This document shows positions 52,233-62,314 of a stretch of 64,000 bases of DNA, in pieces (positions within the stretch are counted from its first letter, which is position 1; each line of letters starts with the position of its first letter). The notes under the pieces were generated by a model, which saw only the letters and a list, made by a program, of their open reading frames with translations, had not been told where the DNA came from and ran no database searches. This stretch comes from JACKNG01 sp040220855 (GTDB lineage: Bacteria > Pseudomonadota > Gammaproteobacteria > Ga0077536): assembly GCA_040220855.1 (NCBI GenBank), contig JAVJVZ010000031.1, forward strand, positions 1 through 64,000, written 5' to 3'. A program made the position numbers and the translations under genes.

Positions 52233-55061
52233 TCAGCGGGTTTCCGGCCCGAGGCTGTCGAGTAGCGCGAGCGCGGCCGCGCGACTCGCGAACGCACTGC
52301 CTTCGCGTAATGCCTGTGCCAGATGCGTGCGCGCTTCGTCCCGCCTGCCCAGACGCTCGAGGACGAACGCCAGGTGATAGCGAATGTCGCCGTCACCGGC
52401 GCGCCGCGCAAGTGCGTCGCGCAGATACGGTAGCGCTTCCTCGTGCACACCGCGCTGGACAAGGATCCAGCCCAGCGTGTCGTTCACCATCGCGCTTTGC
52501 GGCGCGGCCGCGTACGCCTTGCGGGCGTTTTTTTCGGCCACCTCGAGTTCGCCCAACTGGAGTTGCAGGTATGCGAGATTGTTCAGCAGGTCTGGATCGT
52601 CTGGGCGCTCGTCGACGAGTTCGCTGTAGGTGTCGCGTGCCTGTGCCAACTCGCCACGCTGAATCAAGGCCTCACCGAGTGCAGTCCGTACGGCATGGTC
52701 GCGCGGATGTTTCTCGAGCCACCGCTTGAGATGCGCCTGCGCGGCTTCCATGTCACCAGCGGCAGCCAGCGTGCGGTAACCGCCCAGCGTTGCTACCGTA
52801 CTGGGTGCGAACTCATTGACGCGCTCGTAGTCGGCGAGCGCCTCCGGGTGCTTTTTGAGCGAGAGCCGGGCATGGCCGCGCAACAGCCATGCCGCGGGCA
52901 GCTCCGGATACGCTTCGATCAGCGCCGTAGCCCGTTCCTCTGCTTCTCCGAACGCGTGCTTCCTGAGCGAGAGTTCCACCTGGGCAAGTCGGATGCGTTC
53001 GTCCGCGGCGTTCTCCTGGGCCACCTTGTAGAGTGAATACTCGGCATCACCAAATTGTCCGATACGCGACTGCAGCGCTGCCGTACGGAGCTGGCGGGCG
53101 ATGTCGAAGCCTGCCACCTGCGACATGTTCTTCAGTACCGCGCGGGCATCCTCGAACTTGTCCATGCGTATCAGCACCAGGGCAAGGCGCTCGAGCGCGG
53201 TAAAGTTGCCTTCCGCCACGGCGCGCGCGCGCAGTGCGAGGTCGTAGGCGCGTTCGAGCTGGCCGTCCGCCATGTAGAGGTCGTAGAGATGGAACAACGC
53301 GTCGGTCGGCGCCTTGGGCGATCGCGCGGCATCCTCGGCGAGGCGCAGTCCCTCTCTCCGGTCGCCCGCGGCGAGCGCGACGCGGGAGAGCTCGAGCAGC
53401 AGCTTGGTGTCGCCCGGAGACGCCGTCAGCAAGCGCTCGAACCGTGCCTTGGCCGCGGCGAGATCGCCGTCGCGAACCTCGAGTTTTCCGAGGTTGATGG
53501 CAGCGGGACGGAAATCCGGTTCGTCTTCGAGCACGCCCTCGAACAGGCGACGCGCCTCGTCGAGCTGCTCGTCGACGAGCAGGGTGATGCCGAGCAGGTT
53601 GCGGAAAACGAGATTGTTGGGCCGGGTGGCGAGCAGCTTGCGCGCGGCGGCGACGGCTTCTTCGTGCTGGCCGGTACGGAGGTAAGTGACTACCAGTGCC
53701 ACACCGCCCTGGGCATCCGAAGGGTCCGCGGCGAACGCGGCAGCGAGTTCTGATAATCCGCTGTCGACGCGGCCGGCGCCGATATTGAGCATGGCGAGGC
53801 GGCCGCGGGCAGCGCTCGCACTGGGCGCGTCTTCACCCACGCTCTCGAGCAGAGCACTGGCCTTGTTGGCATAACCGCTGATGGCGTAGGCGGTCGCGAG
53901 CAGCAGCTGGGCGCGACCGTCCTGCGGCGCCAGCGTGACGACCGGTTCGAGTACCGGGATGGCATCCTGCGGCGCGCCCAGCCGGAGCAGGATGTCACCG
54001 AGTGCTTTACGTGCGCCGAGGTCGTCGGGCTTCTTGGCGATATAGCTCTGCAGAGGGGCAGCGGCCGCCTCGTACTGCTGCAGCCCGTAATGCGCGAGCC
54101 CCTGAATCAGTTGCAGCGCCGGGTTCTGCGCGAAGGCTTCAGGGGCCATCGGTGCGAGTGAGGTGACGGCACGCTCGAGTGCGGTGCGTGCCGCGGCGGC
54201 GTCGCCGGCGCGGGAGGCGATCACCGAGCGCAGGTAAGCCGCGCGTGGCTCTTCTGGAAATTTCTCGTCGAGGTAGTCGAGATCGGGCAACGCCTCGGCG
54301 TCACGCCCGAGATCGATCAGCAGGCCGACGCGTGCGATGCGGATATCGATGTTGCGCGGTTCTGCATCGATGGCCTTCGCGTAGCCCTCGAGCGCGCCCT
54401 GCACATCGCGCAGCGCGTGATGGACGGCACCATACGCGCCCCAGGCTTTGCTGCTGTCCGGGTGCGCCGCGACGGCGGTGGCAACCGCCTCGCGTGCCGC
54501 GCCAGGTTCGTCATGGAGCATGAGCCGGGTCGCTTCGGCGAGTTGCGCTTCGAGCAGATCGGGGACGAGCGCTTGCGCCGCTTCGATTTCGGTGCGTGCC
54601 TCAGCGAGTTCGCGCCGCCTCAAGTGTGCCTGCGCCCGGGTGGCGTGCACGCGGGCTGCGGCTTGTGCTGTCAGGTCGTCCGCCTGCAGCTCGACCAGCA
54701 CACGCGCCGCCTTATCCTGCATCATCAACGCCTCGCCCAGCAGGGGGAGAATCAGGCTGCGATCGCCGCCGGCCTCGAGCGCGCTCCGCAGAGACTCTTC
54801 GGCGGCCAGCCCGAGGGATTGATCGAGATAGATTCTTCCGGCGAGCACCAGCGACGGCAGATGCTCTGGGTCGCGTTGCAGGGCGTTCTTCAGCTCGATG
54901 ATGGCCGCCAGGGCATCATCCTGGGCTTCGAGTTGAATCGCCTTTTCGTGGAATTCACTGGCGGAATCGGGTGTCAGCGCCGCGAATGCCGCACCATGAA
55001 ACAGCAGTAGGGGCAGCAGCGCCAGACGCGCTGTACGCAGGGCATCGTCGCGTCGGTACAT
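52233..55061 (-). CDS. Large TPR protein, PrsT-like (PEP-CTERM/exosortase-associated)
   Basis: This 942-residue exported protein has an N-terminal signal (LALLPLLLFHGAAFA) and then tetratricopeptide repeats along nearly its full length, for example AIIELKNALQRDPEHLPSLV and WLLRGHARLSLKKHPEALAD. Size and layout match the PrsT TPR proteins of PEP-CTERM/exosortase systems. Those are usually lipoproteins, but here no lipobox Cys is visible, so it would be soluble in the periplasm. It lies upstream of the PEP-CTERM gene, same strand, with 550 bp between. Other TPR cell-envelope roles cannot be excluded. Confidence 0.75.
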   Translation of the reverse strand: MYRRDDALRTARLALLPLLLFHGAAFAALTPDSASEFHEKAIQLEAQDDALAAIIELKNALQRDPEHLPSLVLAGRIYLDQSLGLAAEESLRSALEAGGDRSLILPLLGEALMMQDKAARVLVELQADDLTAQAAARVHATRAQAHLRRRELAEARTEIEAAQALVPDLLEAQLAEATRLMLHDEPGAAREAVATAVAAHPDSSKAWGAYGAVHHALRDVQGALEGYAKAIDAEPRNIDIRIARVGLLIDLGRDAEALPDLDYLDEKFPEEPRAAYLRSVIASRAGDAAAARTALERAVTSLAPMAPEAFAQNPALQLIQGLAHYGLQQYEAAAAPLQSYIAKKPDDLGARKALGDILLRLGAPQDAIPVLEPVVTLAPQDGRAQLLLATAYAISGYANKASALLESVGEDAPSASAARGRLAMLNIGAGRVDSGLSELAAAFAADPSDAQGGVALVVTYLRTGQHEEAVAAARKLLATRPNNLVFRNLLGITLLVDEQLDEARRLFEGVLEDEPDFRPAAINLGKLEVRDGDLAAAKARFERLLTASPGDTKLLLELSRVALAAGDRREGLRLAEDAARSPKAPTDALFHLYDLYMADGQLERAYDLALRARAVAEGNFTALERLALVLIRMDKFEDARAVLKNMSQVAGFDIARQLRTAALQSRIGQFGDAEYSLYKVAQENAADERIRLAQVELSLRKHAFGEAEERATALIEAYPELPAAWLLRGHARLSLKKHPEALADYERVNEFAPSTVATLGGYRTLAAAGDMEAAQAHLKRWLEKHPRDHAVRTALGEALIQRGELAQARDTYSELVDERPDDPDLLNNLAYLQLQLGELEVAEKNARKAYAAAPQSAMVNDTLGWILVQRGVHEEALPYLRDALARRAGDGDIRYHLAFVLERLGRRDEARTHLAQALREGSAFASRAAALALLDSLGPETR

Positions 55062-55167
55062 GGCGGGAATATCGGGTTGGGAGCGGTGCTACTTTAGCAA
55101 ATCAGTCCGCCAGCCGTGCGGCACCGAGCAACCGCCAGCCCTTTGTAGCCGCCGGTGCGGGCGCGAT

Positions 55168-56472
55168 TCAGCTGCCAGCCCACTCCGCGGCCGCGCCGTC
55201 GGCGCCGGCTGCCGCACCGCCGCTCATGGTCAGGCGCGCCGTCTTCACTGAGCGCTCGAGGGTCTGCACGATCTCGATGGTCATGTCGCCGATGCGGAAG
55301 GTCGTGCCGGTGATCGGGATGTCCTCGAGGGTCTCGAGGATGAGGCCGTTGATGGTCTTGGGGCCGTCGGCCGGCAGGCCGAAACCGTAGGCGCGGTTGA
55401 TCTCGCGGATGTTCGCGCTGCCGTCGACGAGGAAGCTGCCGTCGTCCTGCGGGTAGACGTCGCGCACGTAGATCTGGGGGTCGGTGGTGAATTCGCCGAT
55501 GACCTCTTCGAGCAGGTCCTCGAGCGTGACCAGCCCGCAGATGTCGCCGTACTCGTCGACCACGAAAGCGATGCGCTGGCGCGCTTTCTGGAAGTTCAGC
55601 AGCTGGACGTAGAGATCGGTCGTGAGGGGCACGTAATAGGGGTCGTGCAGGATCGCGCGCAGGTCGGCGATGTCGAACTCGTCGGAGCGCAGCAGGCGCG
55701 TGACCCGGCGCATGTGCAGCACGCCCTCGACGTTGTCGATGCTGCCGCTGTAGCAGGGCATGCGCGTATGGTGACAGGTAACGAGCTGCTCGAGGATGTC
55801 GGCCCATTCGTCCTCGAGGTTGATGCCGTCGATGTCGGCGCGCGGCACCATGATGTCTTCCACCGTGACGTTCTCGAGATCGAGAATGCCGAACAGCATC
55901 TGGCGGTGCTTCTGCGGGATCATGGCCCCGGCTTCCTTGACCACGGTGCGCAGCTCCTCGCGGCTGAGCGGGTCTTCCGCACGTCCCACCGAACTCAGGC
56001 CGAACAGCCCGAGCAGGCCGTTGGTGACCTGGTTGAGCAGCCACACCAGCGGGTAGAGCACGAACATCAGCACGCCGAGCAGCCACGAGGACGGGAAGGC
56101 GACGCGTTCCGGGTGCAGCGCCGCGAGGGTCTTCGGCATCACCTCGGCGAAGATCAGCACCACCGCGGTCAGCACCAGGGTGGAGGCGATGAGGCCGCCT
56201 TCGCCGACCAGCTCGAGGGTCAGCAGCGCGAAGATCTGCGCGGCGAGGATGTTGACGAAGTTGTTGCCGAGCAGGATCAGGCCGATCAGACGGTCGGGAC
56301 GATCGAGTAGCCTCTGCGCGCGCTGCGCGCCGCGGTGCTCGCGTTCGGCGAGATGGCGCAGGCGGTAGCGGTTGAGCGCCATCATGGCCGTCTCGGAGCC
56401 CGAGAAGTAGGCCGATGCGCCGATCAGCGCGACCAGCGCAATCACCATCGAGAGCAGTGGGAAGTCGTTCAT
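55168..56472 (-). CDS. CorC/CNNM-family (HlyC/CorC, UPF0053) transmembrane protein
   Basis: This 434-residue protein has a DUF21 membrane domain (about 1-190; SGSETAMMALNRYRLRHLAE), a CBS-domain pair (about 205-330; VEDIMVPRADIDGI and GDICGLVTLEDLLEEVIGE) and a C-terminal CorC/HlyC transporter-associated domain. The family is linked to magnesium or cobalt efflux. Between it and ypjD there are 13 bp, so the two are probably co-transcribed. Confidence 0.9.
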   Translation of the reverse strand: MNDFPLLSMVIALVALIGASAYFSGSETAMMALNRYRLRHLAEREHRGAQRAQRLLDRPDRLIGLILLGNNFVNILAAQIFALLTLELVGEGGLIASTLVLTAVVLIFAEVMPKTLAALHPERVAFPSSWLLGVLMFVLYPLVWLLNQVTNGLLGLFGLSSVGRAEDPLSREELRTVVKEAGAMIPQKHRQMLFGILDLENVTVEDIMVPRADIDGINLEDEWADILEQLVTCHHTRMPCYSGSIDNVEGVLHMRRVTRLLRSDEFDIADLRAILHDPYYVPLTTDLYVQLLNFQKARQRIAFVVDEYGDICGLVTLEDLLEEVIGEFTTDPQIYVRDVYPQDDGSFLVDGSANIREINRAYGFGLPADGPKTINGLILETLEDIPITGTTFRIGDMTIEIVQTLERSVKTARLTMSGGAAAGADGAAAEWAGS

Positions 56473-56485
56473 GGCGGCGCCTCGA

Positions 56486-57289
56486 TCAGGCGCGCTGCAG
56501 GATCAGCTCGAGCGCGATCTTCGAGCCGAAGAACCCGAGCGCGAGCAGCGCGAAGCCGCCGATCACGTAGCGCACCGCGAGCCGCCCGCGCCAGCGCCGC
56601 CAGTGACGCCCGGCGAGCAGCACGGCAAAGGTGGCCCACGCCAGCAGGGAGAAGACGATCTTGTGGCTGAGATGCTGGGCACGCACGTCCTCGATGTAGA
56701 GCGCACCGAGTGCGAGGCCGATGCTGAGCAGCACGAAGGCAAGGCCGGTGAGCTGAAACATGGTGCGTTCCATCACCGTCAGCGGCGGCAGGAAACTCAT
56801 CACCGGGTGGTGTTGCTTGAGCCGGCGCTCGGCGAAGGCGTAATACAGCGCCTGCAGCGCGGCAATGGCGAACAGCGCGTAGGCGACCAGCGAGAGCGCG
56901 ATGTGCAGCGCGATGCCGGGCGCGGCGGCAACCACCACCAGGTGTGGATGCGAGAAGATCAACGACAGTGCGACGATGACCGCGGCGAAGGGCAGGATGA
57001 CGACCGCGAGGCTGCCGAGCGGGCGTCGCGTGGTGGCGAGCACGGCGACGCCGGCGATCAGCCACGCGACCAGCGAAGCGGCGGCGAAGATACCGAGGTT
57101 GAGTCCGCCACCGGTGACGGTCATCGGGTAGAGCGTCACCGCGTGGGCGGCGAGCGCGAGCACGGCGAGCAGGCCGGTCGAAGAGCGCAGCATGTAGCCG
57201 CCGTGGGCTGCCGCCGGGTTGGCCGAGGCGCGCACCGCGACGGTGACGTAGAGGGCGATCGCGATGAGCCCGAAGAGGACCGTGTTCAT
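56486..57289 (-). CDS. YpjD-like inner-membrane protein (CcsA/cytochrome c assembly family)
   Basis: This 267-residue protein has about eight hydrophobic helices and a CcsA-type core including LHIALSLVAYALFAIAAL and FSLLAWATFAVLLAGRHWR, with conserved His residues. YpjD is the usual divergent neighbour of ffh in Gammaproteobacteria, as here. A heme-handling role is inferred from the family. Confidence 0.85.
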   Translation of the reverse strand: MNTVLFGLIAIALYVTVAVRASANPAAAHGGYMLRSSTGLLAVLALAAHAVTLYPMTVTGGGLNLGIFAAASLVAWLIAGVAVLATTRRPLGSLAVVILPFAAVIVALSLIFSHPHLVVVAAAPGIALHIALSLVAYALFAIAALQALYYAFAERRLKQHHPVMSFLPPLTVMERTMFQLTGLAFVLLSIGLALGALYIEDVRAQHLSHKIVFSLLAWATFAVLLAGRHWRRWRGRLAVRYVIGGFALLALGFFGSKIALELILQRA

Positions 57290-57402
57290 GGATGCGCGGC
57301 AGTCATGGCGGCCGTGATGATGGCATAATTGCCCCCCGCGATGAAGCGCGCCGAGGCCCGTGGCACGTCGCCAGGCCGAGAAAATTCCCGAGCAAATACA
57401 GC

Positions 57403-58767
57403 ATGTTCCAGAATCTCACCAATCGACTGAGCGCGGTCGTCAAGAATCTCTCCGGGCGCGCCCGCCTGACCGAGGAGAACATCGAGGAGACCCTGCGCGA
57501 AGTGCGCATCGCGCTGCTCGAGGCGGATGTCGGTCTCGATGTCGTCAAGGACTTCCTCGCCGCGGTACGCGAGCGCGCGCTGGGCCAGGAGGTGATCGGC
57601 ACGCTGACCCCCGGCCAGGCCTTCATCCGCGTGGTGCGCGACGAGCTCACGGCGCTGATGGGCGAGGCGAACAGCGCCCTCGATCTCGCTGCGCAGAAGC
57701 CGGTGGTAGTGCTGATGGCCGGCCTGCAGGGTTCGGGCAAGACCACCACCACGGCCAAGCTGGCACGGCGCCTCATGCAGCACGAACGCAAGCAGGTCGG
57801 CCTGGTCAGCTGCGACGTGCATCGGCCGGCGGCCATCGAGCAGCTGCGCGTACTCGCGGGCGAAGTCGGCGCCAACTACTACCCGAGCGACGTCAGCCAG
57901 AAGCCGGAGGACATTGCGGCTGCCGCCCTCGGCGCGGCGCGGCGCGGCTTCGATGACGTCCTCATCGTCGATACCGCCGGCCGCCTCGCCATCGACGCCG
58001 AGATGATGGCCGAGATCCAGCGCATCCACGCGGCGGTCGGCCCGCACGAGACGCTGTTCGTGATCGACAGCATGATGGGCCAGGACGCGGTGCAGACCGC
58101 GCGTGCGTTCAACGAGGCGCTGCCGCTGACCGGCGTGGTACTGACCAAGAGCGACGGCGACGCCCGCGGCGGTGCGGCGCTGTCGGTACGCCGCGTCACC
58201 GGCAAGCCAATCAAGTTCCTCGGTACCGGCGAGAAGACCGAGGCACTCGAACCGTTCTATCCCGATCGCATGGCCTCGCGCATCCTCGGCATGGGCGACG
58301 TGCTGTCGCTGATCGAGGAAGTCGAGCAGAAGGTCGACCAGGACAAGGCGATGAAGGTCGCCGAGAAGCTCAAGAAGGGCAAGGGCTTCGACCTGCAGGA
58401 CTTCCGCGACCAGCTCGACCAGATGAACAACATGGGCGGGCTGCAGGCGATGCTCGGCAAGCTGCCGGGCATGAACGACCTGCCCGACAACGTGCGTGAG
58501 CGCATCAACGACAAGGAGTTCAAGCGCCTCGCCGCCATCATCGATTCCATGACCCCGCACGAGCGGCGCTTTCCGGCCGTCATCAAGGCCTCGCGCAAGC
58601 GCCGCATCGCGGCCGGTTCGGGCACCCAGGTGCAGGACGTCAACAAGCTGCTCAAGCAGTTCGACCAGATGCAGCGCATGATGAAGAAGCTCGGCAAGAA
58701 GGGCGGCATGAAGAACATGATGCGCGGCATGCGTGGGCAGCTGCCGCCCGGTTTCCCCATGCAGTGA
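57403..58767 (+). CDS. ffh: Signal recognition particle protein Ffh
   Basis: This 454-residue SRP54 GTPase has the N domain opening MFQNLTNRLSAVVKNLSG. The GTPase has G1 LQGSGKTTTTAKLA, G3 DTAGR and TKSDGDARGG. The Met-rich M domain (MNNMGGLQAMLGKLPGMNDL) ends in a KKLGKKGG-rich tail. It binds 4.5S RNA and signal sequences to target membrane proteins. A possible -10, CATAAT (57324-57329), lies in the gap with ypjD. Confidence 0.97.
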   Translation: MFQNLTNRLSAVVKNLSGRARLTEENIEETLREVRIALLEADVGLDVVKDFLAAVRERALGQEVIGTLTPGQAFIRVVRDELTALMGEANSALDLAAQKPVVVLMAGLQGSGKTTTTAKLARRLMQHERKQVGLVSCDVHRPAAIEQLRVLAGEVGANYYPSDVSQKPEDIAAAALGAARRGFDDVLIVDTAGRLAIDAEMMAEIQRIHAAVGPHETLFVIDSMMGQDAVQTARAFNEALPLTGVVLTKSDGDARGGAALSVRRVTGKPIKFLGTGEKTEALEPFYPDRMASRILGMGDVLSLIEEVEQKVDQDKAMKVAEKLKKGKGFDLQDFRDQLDQMNNMGGLQAMLGKLPGMNDLPDNVRERINDKEFKRLAAIIDSMTPHERRFPAVIKASRKRRIAAGSGTQVQDVNKLLKQFDQMQRMMKKLGKKGGMKNMMRGMRGQLPPGFPMQ

Positions 58768-58912
58768 ACCGCGCCGGCCAGTGGCGAATCCGCGGCGGCG
58801 CCGGGGGCGTATGAGGGGGCGCGCGGCACCCGCGGCCGCGCTACCTGCAACGGACGGCGGCGGCGCACCGCGTGTCGACGGGCCAGGTTTTCGCTGAGTG
58901 GAGGAGGCGCCG

Positions 58913-61195
58913 GTGAGCGCGAAAGACGACAATCTCGAGGCGCGTGCGCTCGAATACCACCAGCTGCCGCGACCGGGCAAGATCGAGATTGCCCCGACCA
59001 AGCCGCTGGCCAACCAGAACGACCTCGCCCTGGCCTACTCGCCGGGCGTGGCCGCGCCCTGCGAGGCGATTGCCGCCGATCCCAACACGGCACCGCTCTA
59101 CACCGATCGCGGCAACCTCGTCGCCGTCATCACCAATGGCACGGCGGTGCTCGGCCTTGGCCCGATCGGGCCGCTGGCGGCCAAGCCGGTGATGGAAGGC
59201 AAGGCGGTGCTGTTCAAGAAGTTCGCCGGCATCGACGTCTTCGACCTCGAGATCGACGAGACCGATCCGGATCGCCTGGTCGACATCATCGCGAGCCTCG
59301 AGCCGACCTTCGGCGGTATCAATCTCGAAGACATCAAGGCTCCAGAGTGCTTCTTCGTCGAGCAGAAGCTGAAGGACCGCGTGCGTATCCCGGTCTTCCA
59401 CGACGACCAGCACGGCACCGCGATCATTGCCGCGGCCGCCATTCTCAACTGGCTGACGCTCGCCGAGCGCGACATCGGCGCGGTGCGCCTGGTCGCCTGC
59501 GGCGCCGGTGCCGCGGCGATTGCGTGCCTGCGCCTGCTCGACCAGCTGGGCCTGCCGCGCGACAACATCGTCGTCGTCGACCGGGTCGGCGTCATCTACG
59601 AGGGGCGCGTCGAGGAGATGGACGAGCACAAGGCCTTCTTCGCGCGCCCCACCGAGCACCGCACGCTGGCCGAGGCCGTGGTCGGCGCGGACATCTTCCT
59701 GGGCCTCTCGGCCGGCGGCGTGCTGAGCGAAGAGATGGTGCGCACGATGAACGAGCGCCCGCTGATCCTCGCCCTCGCCAACCCGACGCCGGAGATCATG
59801 CCGGAGGCGGCGCGCCGTGCGAAGCCGGACGCCATCATCGCCACCGGACGCTCCGATTACCCGAACCAGGTCAACAACGTCCTGTGCTTCCCGTATCTCT
59901 TCCGCGGCGCGCTCGATGTCGGTGCCACCACCATCACCGAGGAGATGAAGCTCGCCTGCGTGCACGCGCTGGCGCGCCTGACCAAGCAGGAAGCGTCCGA
60001 CGTCGTGCTCGCTGCCTACGGTGGCGACGCGATGAGCTTCGGGCCGGACTACCTCATTCCCAAGCCCTTCGATCCGCGCCTCATCACCGAGCTGGCGCCG
60101 GCGGTGGCGCAGGCGGCAATGACGAGCGGTGTCGCCACGCGCCCGCTCGAGAGTCTGCGCGAATACCGCGAGCAGTTGTCCAAGTACGTCTTCCAGTCGG
60201 TGTTGCTGATGCGCCCGCTCTACGAGCGCGCCAAGCAGGAACGCAAGCGGCTCGCCTATGCCGACGGTGAGGATCCGACGGTGCTGCGCGCGGTGCAGTC
60301 GGTGGTCGACGACGCCCTCGCTCAGCCGATCCTGATCGGGCGTCCACGCGTAATCGCCAAGCGCATTCGCGAGCTCGGCCTGCGCATGCGCGCCGGCAGC
60401 GACTTCGAAGTGGTCAACCCCGAATCCGATCCGCGCTACCGCGAGTACGTCGAGGCCTACCACGAAATCATGAAGCGCCGCGGCGTGTCGGTGCAGGACG
60501 CGCGCGACGTGATGCGTTCGAACACCACCGTGATCGCAGCCATGCTGGTGCGCCGCGGCGCGGCCGACGCCATGCTGTGCGGCCTGGTCGGCGAATATCA
60601 CGATCATCTCGTGCACGTGCGCCAGCTGCTCGGCGCGCGCGACGCAGTGCTCGACATGGCGGCGCTCAACGTCCTGGTACTGCGCAAGGGCACCTTCTTC
60701 GTGTGCGATGCCTACGTGCACGATGACCCGAGCCCGGAGCAGATTGCCCACACCACGGTGCTCGCCGCCGAGCAGGTGCAGCGCTTCGGCGTGGTGCCCA
60801 AGGCCGCGCTGCTCTCGCATTCCAACTTCGGTACCAGCAACAGCCCGAGCGCGCGCAAGATGCGCGCGGCGCTGGCCCTGGTGCGCGAGATGGCGCCGAC
60901 GCTCGAAGTGGACGGCGAAATGCAGGCCGATACCGCGCTGGTGCAGGCGATTCGCGACAAGGCCCTGCTCGACTCCGACCTGCGCGGGCAGGCCAACCTG
61001 CTGGTGATGCCGACCATGGATGCCGCCAACATCGCGCTCAACCTGCTGACGGTGCTCGGCGAGGGCGTCGCGGTCGGCCCGATCCTGCTCGGTTGCCGCT
61101 ACCCGGCACACATCCTTGCCACCACCGCCACGGTCCGCCGCATCATCAACATGAGCGCGCTGGCGGTGGTCGACGCGCAGCTCGCCGCGGGCTGA
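58913..61195 (+). CDS. maeB: NADP-dependent malic enzyme with phosphotransacetylase-like C-terminus
   Basis: This 760-residue MaeB-type enzyme converts malate to pyruvate with NADPH. The malic-enzyme half (1-430) has YSPGVAAPCEAI, the NADP Rossmann GAGAAAIACLRLL and DRVGVIYEGR. The C-terminal half (430-760) is a PTA-like regulatory domain. GGAGGAG places the start at GTG 58913; a GTG five codons upstream lies within the ribosome site itself. Confidence 0.93.
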   Translation: MSAKDDNLEARALEYHQLPRPGKIEIAPTKPLANQNDLALAYSPGVAAPCEAIAADPNTAPLYTDRGNLVAVITNGTAVLGLGPIGPLAAKPVMEGKAVLFKKFAGIDVFDLEIDETDPDRLVDIIASLEPTFGGINLEDIKAPECFFVEQKLKDRVRIPVFHDDQHGTAIIAAAAILNWLTLAERDIGAVRLVACGAGAAAIACLRLLDQLGLPRDNIVVVDRVGVIYEGRVEEMDEHKAFFARPTEHRTLAEAVVGADIFLGLSAGGVLSEEMVRTMNERPLILALANPTPEIMPEAARRAKPDAIIATGRSDYPNQVNNVLCFPYLFRGALDVGATTITEEMKLACVHALARLTKQEASDVVLAAYGGDAMSFGPDYLIPKPFDPRLITELAPAVAQAAMTSGVATRPLESLREYREQLSKYVFQSVLLMRPLYERAKQERKRLAYADGEDPTVLRAVQSVVDDALAQPILIGRPRVIAKRIRELGLRMRAGSDFEVVNPESDPRYREYVEAYHEIMKRRGVSVQDARDVMRSNTTVIAAMLVRRGAADAMLCGLVGEYHDHLVHVRQLLGARDAVLDMAALNVLVLRKGTFFVCDAYVHDDPSPEQIAHTTVLAAEQVQRFGVVPKAALLSHSNFGTSNSPSARKMRAALALVREMAPTLEVDGEMQADTALVQAIRDKALLDSDLRGQANLLVMPTMDAANIALNLLTVLGEGVAVGPILLGCRYPAHILATTATVRRIINMSALAVVDAQLAAG

Positions 61196-61205
61196 AGCGC
61201 CGCCG

Positions 61206-61748
61206 CTAGGTGTTCCGGGCGCGCAGCGCGGTCGCCGCGGCCGCGTTGTCGCGGCCGTGCTCGGCGAGGAAGCGGGCCACGAGCTCGTCGGCGAAGCCGT
61301 AGATCGGCTTCATGTCGGCGGGTTCGATGACACCGTGGCGTCCGGCCGACCACACTTCGGTCGCCACGTAGCCGGCGGCAGCGGCGTCGAGCGGCAGCTT
61401 GCGCAGCAAGCGCAGCGAGATGCCGTAATGGTAGAACGCATAGGGATTGCGGTTGGCGTCAAAACGCAGGTGCAGCCGGGCCGCGCGGGGGTCGCGTGCG
61501 GCGCTGGCGGCGTCGACCACCTCGAGTCCATGCCCCGTCAGTGCGGCGCTGATGCGCTCACGCAGCTCGTGCGCGGTGAGGCCATAACGGGCGAAGTCGT
61601 CCGGAACGCCGGTGACGGTGAGTTCCACGCGGTTGACGCCGGCGAGCGGTTGCGCCTCGAAGGCGCCGTCGCTCTGTGCGAGGACGATGGTCGACACGAG
61701 TGCCAGCAGCAGGGCGGCGAGCGGGTGCCGGGGACGTCGTGCGGGCAT
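61206..61748 (-). CDS. exported hypothetical protein
   Basis: This 180-residue protein has a signal peptide (LAALLLALVSTIVLAQ). A mature part of about 155 residues contains TAHELRERISAALTGHGLEV and LHLRFDANRNPYAFYHYGIS, and ends EHGRDNAAAATALRARNT. It is predicted periplasmic. I recognise no family. It lies 12 bp after dsbB, same strand. Confidence 0.7.
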   Translation of the reverse strand: MPARRPRHPLAALLLALVSTIVLAQSDGAFEAQPLAGVNRVELTVTGVPDDFARYGLTAHELRERISAALTGHGLEVVDAASAARDPRAARLHLRFDANRNPYAFYHYGISLRLLRKLPLDAAAAGYVATEVWSAGRHGVIEPADMKPIYGFADELVARFLAEHGRDNAAAATALRARNT

Positions 61749-61760
61749 GGGGATTCTCCT

Positions 61761-62282
61761 TCAGGTCGCGGCGGCGGGTGTCGCCGTTGTGCGCGCCCCG
61801 CGCACGAGGAAGGCGAGATGGACGATGACGAGTACGACGAAGCAGCCGAGCGACCATTCCGCGATGGACAGGCCGAGGAAGGTCCAGTCGACCAGCGCGC
61901 AGTCACCGCTGCCGCGCAGCGCCTTCTGCACGACCTCGGCGAGCGGGTACATCTCGAGCATGTATTCGAGCCCCGGTCCGCAGGCCGGCACGCGATCCTC
62001 CGGCAGGTGCTGCAACCATACCTGCCGCGCGGCGATGCCGGCGCCGGTCAGCGCGATCAGCGCAGTGAGGCCGCCGTAGACGTAGCGTCCGGCCCCGCGT
62101 GGCCCGTGCAGCGCGCCGAGTGCGCAGACCAGCATCACGCCCATGAAGCACAGGCGCTGGAAGATGCACATCGGGCAGGGTTCGAGGCCATCGTGATACT
62201 GCAGGTAGTAGCCATAGCCGAGCAGGCCGGCGCAGGACAGCGCGGTCAGTGCGTAGAGTTGTCGCGGGGTCGGCTGGAACAC
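61761..62282 (-). CDS. dsbB: Disulfide bond formation protein DsbB
   Basis: This 173-residue inner-membrane protein reoxidises DsbA and passes electrons to quinone. Four membrane segments are present. The first redox pair is in EPCPMCIFQR, and the second pair is VPACGPG and SGDCALVDW. AGGAGA precedes GTG 62282. It is in a minus-strand run with a YheT-type gene upstream and the exported protein downstream. Confidence 0.95.
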   Translation of the reverse strand: MFQPTPRQLYALTALSCAGLLGYGYYLQYHDGLEPCPMCIFQRLCFMGVMLVCALGALHGPRGAGRYVYGGLTALIALTGAGIAARQVWLQHLPEDRVPACGPGLEYMLEMYPLAEVVQKALRGSGDCALVDWTFLGLSIAEWSLGCFVVLVIVHLAFLVRGARTTATPAAAT

Positions 62283-62314
62283 GGGGTCTCCTGGTCGGCG
62301 ACGGGGCGCACATT

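Noticed and set aside
55097..55112. Sigma-54 promoter for the TPR gene
   Set aside because: TGGCGG and TTGC on the minus strand have one base too many between them. Sigma-54 spacing is strict, so it was not called.
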